Of a stretch of DNA of 6,112 nucleotides, positions 1 to 6,075 are shown in pieces; within the stretch, counting starts at the first letter, position 1; each line of letters begins with the position of its first letter. The DNA is taken from assembly GCA_019417145.1 (NCBI GenBank), contig DXVY01000105.1:1-6112 (forward strand), written 5' to 3'. Position numbers and translations under genes: made by a program. Below the pieces are notes generated by a model that was not told the DNA's origin, ran no database searches, and saw nothing but the letters and a program-made list of their open reading frames with translations. Source of the DNA: Clostridiales bacterium (GTDB lineage: Bacteria; Bacillota; Clostridia; Oscillospirales; Acutalibacteraceae).

Positions 1-11
1 AGGAACATCTT

Positions 12-1928
12 ATGCCCAAACGCATCCTCATACTGGGCGGCGGCTACGCCGGCGTCCTGACGGCCAAAAAGCTGGCCAAAAAGCTGAAGAAACACGAGGT
101 GGAAATCACCCTCATCGATAAAAACCCCTTTCACACCCTTTTGACCGAACTGCATGAGGTAGCCGCCGGCCGGGTGGAGGAGGATGCCGTCAAGGTTCCC
201 TTTGCCAAAATATTTGCCGGACGGAGCGTGCGGGTGGCGCTGGACAATATCCGATCCATTGACCTGCACAAAAAGACGCTAACCGGGGAAAGGGATAGCT
301 ACGGCTACGACTATTTGGTGGTGGCCACCGGCTCCCGGCCCACCTATTTCGGTGTGGCAGGAGCAGCGGACAACGCCCTGCCCCTTTGGTCCTGTGAAGA
401 CGCAGTCAGGATCCACGAGCGCATAAGGGCCTGCTTCCGGGAGGCCGTACAAATATCTGATCCTGAAAGGCGGCGGGAAAAGCTCACCTTTGTGGTGGTG
501 GGCGCCGGCTTCACCGGGGCCGAAATGGCTGGCGAGTTGGCTGAATATCTCCCCATCCTTTGCCGAGAATTTGGCGTGCAAAGGGAGGAGGCCAAGGTCA
601 TTTGCGCCGATTTGCTGGAACGGGCGGTTCCGGTATTGCCGGAAAAGCTGTCGGAAAAGGTGGAAAAGCGCCTGAAAAAAATGGGCTGCAAGCTCTACCT
701 GCGCACCAACGTGGCCCGCATTGGCCGGGAATCGGTTACCTTTAAAACTGGAGACAGGCAGTGGGAGGAAAAATCCTCCTGCGTAGTTTGGGCTGCCGGC
801 GTAGAGGGATCCCATTTGGCCCAGGAGCTGACAGGGCTGCTGCCCGCAGCCGGCCGGGGCCGTCTTAAGACCGACCAGTGGCTGCGGGCCGAGGGACGGG
901 AGGACGTCTATATTGCCGGCGACAATATCTTTTACATTCCGGAAGGAGAGGAGCGACCGGTACCCCAGATGGTGGAGAACGCCGAGCATTCGGCCGATAT
1001 CGTCGTCAAAAACCTTGTGTGCGATATCACAGGCAGGGGCGAACGGGAAGCCTACCGGCCGGTATTCCACGGCGTCATGGTCTCGGTGGGCGGACGATAC
1101 GCGGCCGCGCATGTGGGATTTCCAGGACGTATGTTTTCCCTGCCCTCTTTTTTCGCCATGCTTGTCAAACATCTGATCAATGTTGTATACTATACGCAGA
1201 TCGCGGGCTGGAATCAGGTGCTGACCTATATTCGCCACGAATTTTTCCATATTTGGAACCGGCGGAGCATTTTGGGCGGTCATTTTGCCGCGCGCACCCC
1301 TAATTTCTGGCTGGTTCCCCTGCGCATTTATCTGGGCGCCTACTGGCTTGTGGAGGGGTTTAAAAAGGTTGTCGACGGGTGGCTGACAAACCCCCGTCTC
1401 ACCGATTTTTTCGGCGGCGCCAATCAGTTTTTTGACAGCATCCTGCACGGGGGCGCCATTTCCTCGGCCACGGCGGCAGCCCCCGGCGCTATGGATGCAG
1501 TGGGGGACGTGATCTTCCACTATCGTATCCTGGGAATTTTTGACGCGCTGCTGGTGCGGGGGGAAGACTATGCCTTCCGGCTGAAGTTTGGCCCCATGGA
1601 TTGGTTTGTAAATAAGGTGATACTCTCCTCCGACGGCAGTCAACTCTTTTTTCAGATTCTTGTGGTGATCAGCGAACTATTCATCGGTTTCTCCCTCATT
1701 CTCGGCCTGTTTACCTTTTTCTCCAATGCCTATTCCTTGGGACTTCAGGCTATGTTCATCATGACCACCGGGCTTTATATGAGCACCTGGTGGATGCTTT
1801 TCGTGGCGGTAGCCCTGCTCTTTGGCTCGGGGCGGACTTTGGGGCTGGATTATTATGTGTTGCCCGCTCTCAAGCGTTGGTGGAGCCGGCTGCCCTTTAT
1901 ACGCAAATGGTATCTCTATAATAGCTGA
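12..1928 (+). CDS. ndh2: Type II NADH dehydrogenase with C-terminal membrane domain (EET-type Ndh2)
   Basis: This 638-residue flavoprotein is expected to oxidise NADH and reduce a membrane quinone, probably demethylmenaquinone, at the cytoplasmic face of the membrane. The FAD-binding Rossmann motif GGGYAG is at residues 9-14, followed by acidic D36. ATGSRP is at 105-110, the NADH-binding GAGFTGAEMAGEL at about 163-175, and the second FAD-contact motif YIAGD at 300-304. Ordinary NDH-2 proteins are about 400 residues. Here about 230 more residues follow, with hydrophobic segments near 378-400, 432-450, 545-570 and 575-605, resembling a DoxX-like membrane region. An AGGA ribosome binding site (positions 1-4) lies 7 nt before the ATG. 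The next gene starts 21 nt downstream, which suggests an operon. The family and the eetA-eetB-dmkB neighbours support the EET-dedicated Ndh2 type. The identity of the quinone is inferred from context. Confidence 0.9.
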   Translation: MPKRILILGGGYAGVLTAKKLAKKLKKHEVEITLIDKNPFHTLLTELHEVAAGRVEEDAVKVPFAKIFAGRSVRVALDNIRSIDLHKKTLTGERDSYGYDYLVVATGSRPTYFGVAGAADNALPLWSCEDAVRIHERIRACFREAVQISDPERRREKLTFVVVGAGFTGAEMAGELAEYLPILCREFGVQREEAKVICADLLERAVPVLPEKLSEKVEKRLKKMGCKLYLRTNVARIGRESVTFKTGDRQWEEKSSCVVWAAGVEGSHLAQELTGLLPAAGRGRLKTDQWLRAEGREDVYIAGDNIFYIPEGEERPVPQMVENAEHSADIVVKNLVCDITGRGEREAYRPVFHGVMVSVGGRYAAAHVGFPGRMFSLPSFFAMLVKHLINVVYYTQIAGWNQVLTYIRHEFFHIWNRRSILGGHFAARTPNFWLVPLRIYLGAYWLVEGFKKVVDGWLTNPRLTDFFGGANQFFDSILHGGAISSATAAAPGAMDAVGDVIFHYRILGIFDALLVRGEDYAFRLKFGPMDWFVNKVILSSDGSQLFFQILVVISELFIGFSLILGLFTFFSNAYSLGLQAMFIMTTGLYMSTWWMLFVAVALLFGSGRTLGLDYYVLPALKRWWSRLPFIRKWYLYNS

Positions 1929-1949
1929 CAAGCAGAAAGGCGGGAGGGT

Positions 1950-2399
1950 ATGGATAAAAAACAGATATCCCTCCCGGCGACATCCCCGACCCCTCCGATC
2001 CGAAAAAGCGCACAAAGATCCCGCCCCTTTTGGAAAAGGGGAGATTTTATTCTGCTATCCGGGGTGACCCTACTGGCGCTTTTGCTGCTGGGGGGATTTT
2101 ATTTGTTCGGCGGCAAAGGGGATCTGGCGGTGATCACGGTGGATGGAAAGGTATACGGCCGGTACGATCTTGCAAAAGACCGTCAGGTGGAAATCACCGA
2201 TGCAAGCGGGCAGGTTACCAACCGCCTGCGTATCCAAAACGAAACCGTCTGGATGGAATGGGCTGACTGTCCGGATCAGATTTGTGTAGAGCACGCGGCC
2301 GTCTCCCGAGGCGGCCAGACCATTATCTGCCTGCCCAACCGGGTGGCCGTGGAGATCAAACGGCAAGGGGCGGACGCTCTGGACGGCGTGGCCGGATAA
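1950..2399 (+). CDS. eetA: NusG domain II protein, EetA-like, single-pass membrane-anchored
   Basis: This 149-residue protein has a basic, Ser/Pro-rich cytoplasmic tail (residues 1-30), one strong membrane segment (about 33-53) and an extracytoplasmic NusG domain II (about 57-137). The domain shows the family pattern of a CX4C pair, C107 and C112 in the stretch ADCPDQIC, and a third cysteine, C127, in IICLPNRV. Despite the domain name it has no link to transcription. In Listeria, EetA is needed for flavin-based extracellular electron transfer and works with EetB; its exact chemistry is not settled. The ATG is preceded by AAAGG at 1936-1940 (9 nt away) and by a closer purine run GGGAGGG. The gene sits 21 nt after ndh2 and 22 nt before eetB, so co-transcription is likely. 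The symbol rests on domain plus gene order. NusG-II proteins next to Rnf-type or ApbE genes look similar, so synteny carries the call. Confidence 0.85.
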   Translation: MDKKQISLPATSPTPPIRKSAQRSRPFWKRGDFILLSGVTLLALLLLGGFYLFGGKGDLAVITVDGKVYGRYDLAKDRQVEITDASGQVTNRLRIQNETVWMEWADCPDQICVEHAAVSRGGQTIICLPNRVAVEIKRQGADALDGVAG

Positions 2400-2421
2400 C
2401 AAAGGAAAGGGGGCTGGTAAC

Positions 2422-2919
2422 ATGGCCAAACGTGTGGCATATTATGCCAATTTGCTGGCGCTGGCCCTGATCCTGAGCTGGCTGGAAAATTTGGTCCCCA
2501 TTCAGATGGGTATTCCCGGCATCAAGTTGGGGCTGACCAATATTGTGCCGGTCTTCCTTTTATACCGAAACGGCTGGGGACCCGCCCTAGCGCTCAATAT
2601 CAGCCGCATTTTGCTGGCCAATCTGCTGTTCGGCAACGTGATGGGGCTTCTCTACGCACTGACGGGCGGCATTCTCAGCACCCTTGCCATGGCGGGGCTC
2701 AAAAGGCTGCCCTTTCTTACGGCTGTAGGCGTCAGCGCGGCGGGAGGCGTAGTGCACAACATCGGCCAATGGCTGGCCGCCCTCTTGTTCATGCCTATTA
2801 CGGGGCTTCTGTATTACCTTCCCTTCCTGTTGCTGTCCGGCGTGATCGCGGGATTTTTAGTAGGGTTTGTGGCACGGCTTCTCATCCCCCTGCCCGACCG
2901 CATTCATATGAGAAACTGA
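2422..2919 (+). CDS. eetB: Gx transporter family membrane protein, EetB-like
   Basis: This 165-residue protein is almost wholly hydrophobic, with about five membrane segments, and resembles the substrate-binding (S) subunits of ECF transporters. The Gx family signature is visible: E22, then IPGIKLGLTNI at residues 31-41, and a later VVHNIGQW block at 110-117. Databases often call such proteins heptaprenyl diphosphate synthase component I. That name does not fit: there are no prenyltransferase aspartate motifs, and the label seems to come from adjacency to the synthase gene. In the Listeria EET locus the equivalent protein, EetB, is required together with EetA for electron transfer beyond the membrane; its cargo or role is not firmly known. 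The start is ATG with a GGGGG-type site (2409-2413) 8 nt upstream. It lies 22 nt after eetA and 90 nt before dmkB. Confidence 0.85.
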   Translation: MAKRVAYYANLLALALILSWLENLVPIQMGIPGIKLGLTNIVPVFLLYRNGWGPALALNISRILLANLLFGNVMGLLYALTGGILSTLAMAGLKRLPFLTAVGVSAAGGVVHNIGQWLAALLFMPITGLLYYLPFLLLSGVIAGFLVGFVARLLIPLPDRIHMRN

Positions 2920-2928
2920 GGCTTCGCA

Positions 2929-2973
2929 GTCCCCATGGATAACACGGGACGGCCCCCGCGTCTGCGGAAGGCC
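2929..2973 (+). promoter_or_regulatory. Two adjoining potential hairpins in the eetB-dmkB spacer
   Basis: The only long gap inside the EET gene run (2920-3009) can fold into two back-to-back hairpins. The first pairs GTCCC (2929-2933) with GGGAC (2946-2950) around a 12-nt loop. The second pairs GGCC (2951-2954) with GGCC (2970-2973) and CCGC (2956-2959) with GCGG (2964-2967) around a 4-nt loop. No U-tract follows, so it is not a standard terminator. An mRNA processing or stability element is possible. The pairing is read by eye and no function is established. Confidence 0.3.
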
Positions 2974-2996
2974 GAAAGGACTATGCATCACAGGAC

Positions 2997-3002
2997 AGGA
3001 GG
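2997..3002 (+). promoter_or_regulatory. Ribosome binding site fixing the TTG start of dmkB
   Basis: A perfect AGGAGG lies 7 nt before the TTG at 3010, which is optimal spacing. The ATG at 3003 directly abuts this site, is in another frame and meets a stop after 15 codons. In the dmkB frame there is a TGA at 3004-3006, so TTG is the first usable start after that stop. Confidence 0.85.
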
Positions 3003-3009
3003 ATGAAAT

Positions 3010-3972
3010 TTGCCGGCACAAAACGCCCCCCAGCGGCTTGCAGCCGATGAAGCGCTCAGACGGGTTACGGCCTGTATGGACAAGGCGCTCACCGTTTCCT
3101 GCGGGGTTTTTGCGGAGCCCTTCGCCCATTTGCAAAAGGCCAAGGGAAAAATGATACGGGCGCGTCTGGGCATCTATACCGCCCTGGGACCGGACAAGCG
3201 GGTTCCCGCCGATCTGCCGCCCCGTCTGGCGGCGGTGGAACTGCTCCATCTGGCCACCCTGGCCCACGACGATATTATGGACGGATCGGACACAAGACGG
3301 GGGCAGCCCTCCCTGCCGTCCGCCTTTGGAGACAAAACGGCGGTGTTGGCGGGGGATTATCTGCTGACCCGATGCTTTTCCCTCTGCCTGTCGTCTGGCG
3401 CGCCCACCGGTACGGACAGCTTTTACCTTTCCCTGTTGTCCAAAGCCATGGCCGGCCTGTGCCGGGGCGAGATGCTCCAGCAAAAAAACCGGCACAACCT
3501 GGAGCTTACCGTCCGGGAATATCTCCGGATCATTTCGGGAAAAACCGGCGCCCTGTTTGCCTTGGCGGCCATGACCGGCGCGGCTACGGCTGGATATGCG
3601 GAAAGAGAGCGGCGGCTATTTGCCGAATTCGGCTATCGGATGGGCATGCTTTTCCAGATGCGAGACGACCAGATCGACCTTCGCCAATCGGCCGAGCAGG
3701 CGGGTAAAAGCACGGCCCGGGACCTGGCGGACGGCGTGATCACCCTGCCGGTGATACTGGCCTTCCGGCAGCGGCCGGCGCTGCGAATCACGGTGCGGGA
3801 CGGACATATAAAAGAGGCGCTGGAGATGATTCGAAAAAATCCGGTGGATAATCCTGTTACAGGATTGTATCGACAGCGGGCGGGCCGGTGCCTGGAACGG
3901 CTCCAGCCACCGGGAAGGGCGGATTTGGAGCGACTGCTGGCGCAGGCTGATCCCGCCGGTCTGCCCTCATAA
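3010..3972 (+). CDS. dmkB: Long-chain polyprenyl diphosphate synthase, DmkB-like
   Basis: This 320-residue trans-isoprenyl diphosphate synthase adds isopentenyl diphosphate units to an allylic primer to make the quinone side chain. The first aspartate-rich motif is DDIMD (residues 87-91), followed by RR (96-97). The second is DDQID (219-223) in the stretch FQMRDDQID. The IPP-binding region is GKMIR (46-50), a variant of the usual GKRIR. GDYLL (115-119) and KT (178-179) are also present. The residue five before the first motif is a small alanine (A82) rather than an aromatic, which fits a long rather than C15-C20 product. It starts with TTG (see the site at 2997-3002). In EET loci this gene supplies the prenyl tail for a dedicated demethylmenaquinone pool. 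The symbol is by synteny; by sequence alone it could equally be called hepT/ispB-like. It is the last + strand gene before a convergent unit. Confidence 0.85.
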   Translation: MPAQNAPQRLAADEALRRVTACMDKALTVSCGVFAEPFAHLQKAKGKMIRARLGIYTALGPDKRVPADLPPRLAAVELLHLATLAHDDIMDGSDTRRGQPSLPSAFGDKTAVLAGDYLLTRCFSLCLSSGAPTGTDSFYLSLLSKAMAGLCRGEMLQQKNRHNLELTVREYLRIISGKTGALFALAAMTGAATAGYAERERRLFAEFGYRMGMLFQMRDDQIDLRQSAEQAGKSTARDLADGVITLPVILAFRQRPALRITVRDGHIKEALEMIRKNPVDNPVTGLYRQRAGRCLERLQPPGRADLERLLAQADPAGLPS

Positions 3973-4059
3973 ACGTGCGACGCACAGATAAAAGATAACG
4001 GTCGTAAAAAGCATCTTCCTTTTTTGCGCATACAGTCAAAAAGGCATTTGTCGCCCCAT

Positions 4060-4099
4060 AAAAAGCCGCCGGTCCTGTTTTGAGCAGAACCGGCGGCTT
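4060..4099 (-). terminator. Intrinsic terminator of the nif3-kinase unit
   Basis: GCCGCCGGT (4065-4073) pairs perfectly with ACCGGCGGC (4089-4097), extended by two A-T pairs and an inner CTG/CAG stem. Read on the - strand it is followed by five U residues (4064-4060), the classic arrangement. On the + strand the tail is only weakly U-rich (TTCATGCTTTT), so it may stop dmkB transcripts only partly. The rest of the 179-nt convergent gap has just a weak A/U hairpin (4006-4024). Confidence 0.85.
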
Positions 4100-4151
4100 C
4101 ATGCTTTTGCCGTCCCAGGAATCTTTCACTGGTGGGGCCGCGCGCTTTTCA

Positions 4152-4670
4152 CTACATATCCAAAGCAAGGTCCACCTGGTAGCGGTCACCGATCAATATA
4201 TAACGGCAGCCGTGTTCCTTGCAATGGGCCAGAATGCGGGCGTTGTCCTCCAGCAGCATCTCCTTTGTACAATAGGAATCGTCCAGCCGTTGCTCCACGA
4301 TATTGGCATACTTTTTTATATCAGAAAAATGGTTCTCAATATAGTCTTCGGTCATCACCAGACAGTAATAGCGAATGTCCTTTAGATAGCGCTCGTCAAA
4401 ATCCTTCTTCCAATCAAAGGGAATATAACACCCCTCGACGATCAGGTTTTGCCGATTTTCAATAACCGTTTTTACCATCTCCCGGACGATGGGCCAAAGG
4501 AAAGCCGTCAGCTCCTGGTCGTCCTCCGGTGTAAGCCGGGTCTGTCCGCTGCGGATCAGGCCCATCTTCAGATGGTCGATGGAAAGATAGGGCATTTTAT
4601 ATTTTTCCAGCAATCTCTGTGCCAGCGCCGTTTTCCCGCTGTGAGAGCTGCCGGACAGCAAAATCACCAT
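4152..4670 (-). CDS. Small P-loop NTPase, zeta-toxin/nucleotide-kinase-like
   Basis: This 172-residue cytosolic protein has the Walker A motif GSSHSGKT at residues 7-14, right after a hydrophobic beta strand. The stretch YLSIDHLKMGLIRSG (28-42) resembles the substrate-side acidic region of small kinases. LIVEGCYIPFDW (76-87) is a strand ending in an acidic residue (E79), as in Walker B-like or substrate-binding strands. The rest is largely helical and charged. It belongs to a family usually annotated as AAA-family ATPase or adenylate kinase-like. The real substrate is unknown to me, and the adenylate kinase name is not supported by a visible LID domain. AAAGGAGG (4678-4685 on the - strand) sits 7 nt before the ATG. 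The gene starts 46 nt after the nif3-like gene and is probably co-transcribed with it. No antitoxin-like partner lies beside it, so a toxin role is unlikely. Confidence 0.8.
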   Translation of the reverse strand: MVILLSGSSHSGKTALAQRLLEKYKMPYLSIDHLKMGLIRSGQTRLTPEDDQELTAFLWPIVREMVKTVIENRQNLIVEGCYIPFDWKKDFDERYLKDIRYYCLVMTEDYIENHFSDIKKYANIVEQRLDDSYCTKEMLLEDNARILAHCKEHGCRYILIGDRYQVDLALDM

Positions 4671-4716
4671 ACGTTTGCCTCCTTTGGCCTTTGAATATCA
4701 CCGCTTTTGGGCTGAT

Positions 4717-5493
4717 TCACGCCCTGTCAGGGTAGGTATACACCTCACCGCAATCGAAATATCGGCTTTCAAAATCCGGATATTCCTCTTTTAGCCTCTG
4801 CGCCAAATGCAGCATGCCGTCCTTTTCCGACCCCATGTGCCCCAGCACCAACATGGAGACGTTTTCCCCCATCTGATAGGCATCCCGGATGCGCTCGCAT
4901 ACCTGCCATTCGCTTGTCTCCCCCGAAATGTAGCATTCCGCGTCGCTTTCCCTGGTTATATCCAGCATATTCCAGGCCCCAAAGCAGGCCGAAATCTTCC
5001 GGATCGGCTGTTGGGTATTCCCCACAACCCGCACATGGGCGATGTGCAGCCGCTCCTGGATCTGACGGGCCAGCTGGGCGGGCGTTTCAGCCCTATCCAG
5101 AATAAAAGTCTTGTCCCCGTCAAAGCTACCCTTCCATCCCAAGGATTTCAGCTCACCGGTGGCAATCAGATCCGGCCGGGCGCTGTGGGCATGATCGTGA
5201 TACCGATAAATCGTCATGCCGGTCTCTTGGATCAGTGTGCGCTTTTTAACGGCTATGGGATCGGTTTCGCAAAAACAGTCCCAGTGATCGTAATAGGTCG
5301 GCTCATGGGTAATCAGTAGGTCCGCACCCCATGCCGCCGCCTGGCGAATGACCTCCGGCGTGGCGATACAGCATAGGGCTACCTTTTGCAGCTCCCGCTC
5401 GGGATCTCCTGCCTTACAGGTATCCACCGTATCCCTTTGACGCTCGGCCGACAGACCGATTAGTTTTTCCATTAGTTCCCTTGCTTTCATCAT
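4717..5493 (-). CDS. Nif3-like dinuclear metal center protein (YbgI/YqfO family, short form)
   Basis: This protein of 258 (or 257) residues is close in size to E. coli YbgI and lacks the inserted domain of the longer YqfO type. Members form toroidal hexamers with a two-metal site; the substrate is not settled, although hydrolase activity and a role in cell-envelope or metal metabolism have been proposed. Candidate metal ligands are H63 in ITHEPTYYDHWD (61-72), the YRYHDHAHS cluster (97-104), H219 and E223 in LGHMGSEKDG (217-226). The first site usually reads THHP, so the E in THEP is a variation. GETSEW (191-196) corresponds to the conserved TGE-type segment. Two Met codons open the frame; the second (5490) has better spacing from the GAGGTGA site and is the likelier start. 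It leads a two-gene unit with the downstream kinase-like gene and has its own probable promoter. Confidence 0.88.
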   Translation of the reverse strand: MMKARELMEKLIGLSAERQRDTVDTCKAGDPERELQKVALCCIATPEVIRQAAAWGADLLITHEPTYYDHWDCFCETDPIAVKKRTLIQETGMTIYRYHDHAHSARPDLIATGELKSLGWKGSFDGDKTFILDRAETPAQLARQIQERLHIAHVRVVGNTQQPIRKISACFGAWNMLDITRESDAECYISGETSEWQVCERIRDAYQMGENVSMLVLGHMGSEKDGMLHLAQRLKEEYPDFESRYFDCGEVYTYPDRA

Positions 5494-5496
5494 TGG

Positions 5497-5503
5497 TCAC
5501 CTC
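5497..5503 (-). promoter_or_regulatory. Ribosome binding site favouring the second Met of the nif3-like gene
   Basis: On the - strand the sequence is GAGGTGA. It is only 3 nt from the first ATG (5493) but 6 nt from the second (5490), so translation from 5490 (MKARELMEK) is more likely. Confidence 0.6.
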
Positions 5504-5511
5504 TTGCCATC

Positions 5512-5540
5512 AGTATACCAGCTCCCGCCGTGCAGCACAA
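5512..5540 (-). promoter_or_regulatory. Probable sigma-A promoter of the nif3-like gene
   Basis: On the - strand, TTGTGC (5540-5535) is followed after 17 nt by TATACT (5517-5512), with an extended -10 TGG just before it. The predicted start near 5505 leaves only a 12-15 nt leader, just enough for the ribosome binding site. The -35 match is partial; the extended -10 compensates. Confidence 0.55.
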
Positions 5541-5595
5541 GGCAAACGTATGGAGCATGAAATCCATAAGATTAGGGGAAACCAAGTTGCCTGAA

Positions 5596-5607
5596 CGGGC
5601 GCGCCCG
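5596..5607. repeat. 12-bp perfect GC palindrome
   Basis: CGGGCGCGCCCG is a perfect inverted repeat, about 30 bp upstream of the -35 of the 5S promoter and about 55 bp behind the nif3 promoter. A 6-bp inverted repeat (TATGGA 5549-5554, TCCATA 5563-5568) lies in the same gap. Either could be an operator in this divergent intergenic region. No regulator family can be named. Confidence 0.35.
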
Positions 5608-5636
5608 CGATTAATGAAATTTTTTTAAAAAAGGAC

Positions 5637-5665
5637 TTGCATTTTGTCCGCCGGTATGGTATTAT
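5637..5665 (+). promoter_or_regulatory. Promoter of the 5S rRNA gene
   Basis: TTGCAT (5637-5642), a 17-nt spacer and TATTAT (5660-5665) form a sigma-A-type promoter, with an extended -10 TGG at 5657-5659. An A/T-rich run (5619-5632) just upstream could act as an UP-like element. The expected start is near 5672, giving about 44 nt of 5' precursor before mature 5S. Confidence 0.7.
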
Positions 5666-5715
5666 ACTTTTCGTTCCCAAAAGGAGCACACCGCGGTCGA
5701 TAAAGAATCGCGCGA

Positions 5716-5831
<116 letters not shown>

Positions 5832-5839
5832 ACCTAAAG

Positions 5840-5868
5840 CAACCGTCCAATAGGGCGGTTGTTTTTTT
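5840..5868 (+). terminator. Intrinsic terminator of the 5S rRNA gene
   Basis: CAACCGTCC (5840-5848) pairs with GGGCGGTTG (5853-5861) as a 9-bp stem (one G-U) around the loop AATA, followed by seven T residues (5862-5868). It starts 8 nt after the 5S terminal helix. Confidence 0.92.
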
Positions 5869-5877
5869 GTTTTTCGG

Positions 5878-5906
5878 TTGACAAATGGAGGCCTATATTG
5901 TAACAT
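5878..5906 (+). promoter_or_regulatory. Promoter reading toward tRNA-Arg
   Basis: A perfect -35 TTGACA (5878-5883) and a -10 TAACAT (5901-5906, 4 of 6) are spaced by 17 nt, starting 9 nt after the 5S terminator's T-run. Transcription would begin near 5913, in front of a GC-rich inverted repeat (CGCCGG 5919-5924, CCGGCG 5927-5932). The first recognisable product downstream is the tRNA at 6076, so the precursor would carry about 160 nt of leader. Confidence 0.6.
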
Positions 5907-5983
5907 GTATTAGCGGCCCGCCGGGTCCGGCGTCGGAGGCAAAGTGAAAGAACGCTGCATTCTCAACATCGCATTGCGATTGT

Positions 5984-6020
5984 TCGCGCATAGTTTATCA
6001 GATATAACAAATTTCTCCTA
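5984..6020 (+). pseudogene. Degenerate 5' half of a tRNA-Arg(CCU)-like sequence
   Basis: Positions 5989-6020 match 6081-6112, the 5' half of the tRNA at the right edge, at 25 of 32 bases without gaps, including an exact 11-mer (GATATAACAAA) and the anticodon loop CTCCTA. The copy is not a working tRNA. The D stem has a T-T mismatch (GTTT with TAAC), the D-loop GG is AG, the anticodon stem AATTT faces GCGAC and cannot pair, and no 3' strand complements the acceptor TCGCGCA (5984-5990). The likeliest origin is an old tandem duplication (offset 92 nt). A chance or recombination remnant is less likely given the anticodon-loop match. Confidence 0.6.
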
Positions 6021-6075
6021 AGCGACAATTGCTCCGACCCCAAATTTTCAAAATTATTCGAAAATGAATATATAT

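Noticed and set aside
279..1643. 454-codon open frame on the - strand
   Set aside because: It lies wholly inside ndh2, whose + strand product has full NDH-2 motifs. The antisense product has no recognisable domain and is Pro/Gly/His-rich, as expected from reverse reading of GC-rich codons.
2422..2919. Heptaprenyl diphosphate synthase component I as the product name
   Set aside because: The protein is a multi-pass membrane protein with the Gx family signature and none of the features of the soluble HepS subunit.
3003..3050. ATG start for dmkB at 3003
   Set aside because: Wrong frame, stops after 15 codons, and directly abuts the AGGAGG site with no spacing.
2857..3495. 212-codon open frame on the - strand over eetB and dmkB
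   Set aside because: Antisense shadow of dmkB, which has both aspartate-rich motifs; no domain seen on the - strand.
4152..4670. Zeta-type toxin of a toxin-antitoxin pair
   Set aside because: No small antitoxin gene is adjacent; the neighbour is a Nif3-like gene and the gap of 46 nt contains no ORF.
5907..6075. T-box or other riboswitch upstream of the tRNA
   Set aside because: No T-box consensus, no terminator/antiterminator pair and no downstream protein gene is visible; the tRNA similarity is to the gene itself.
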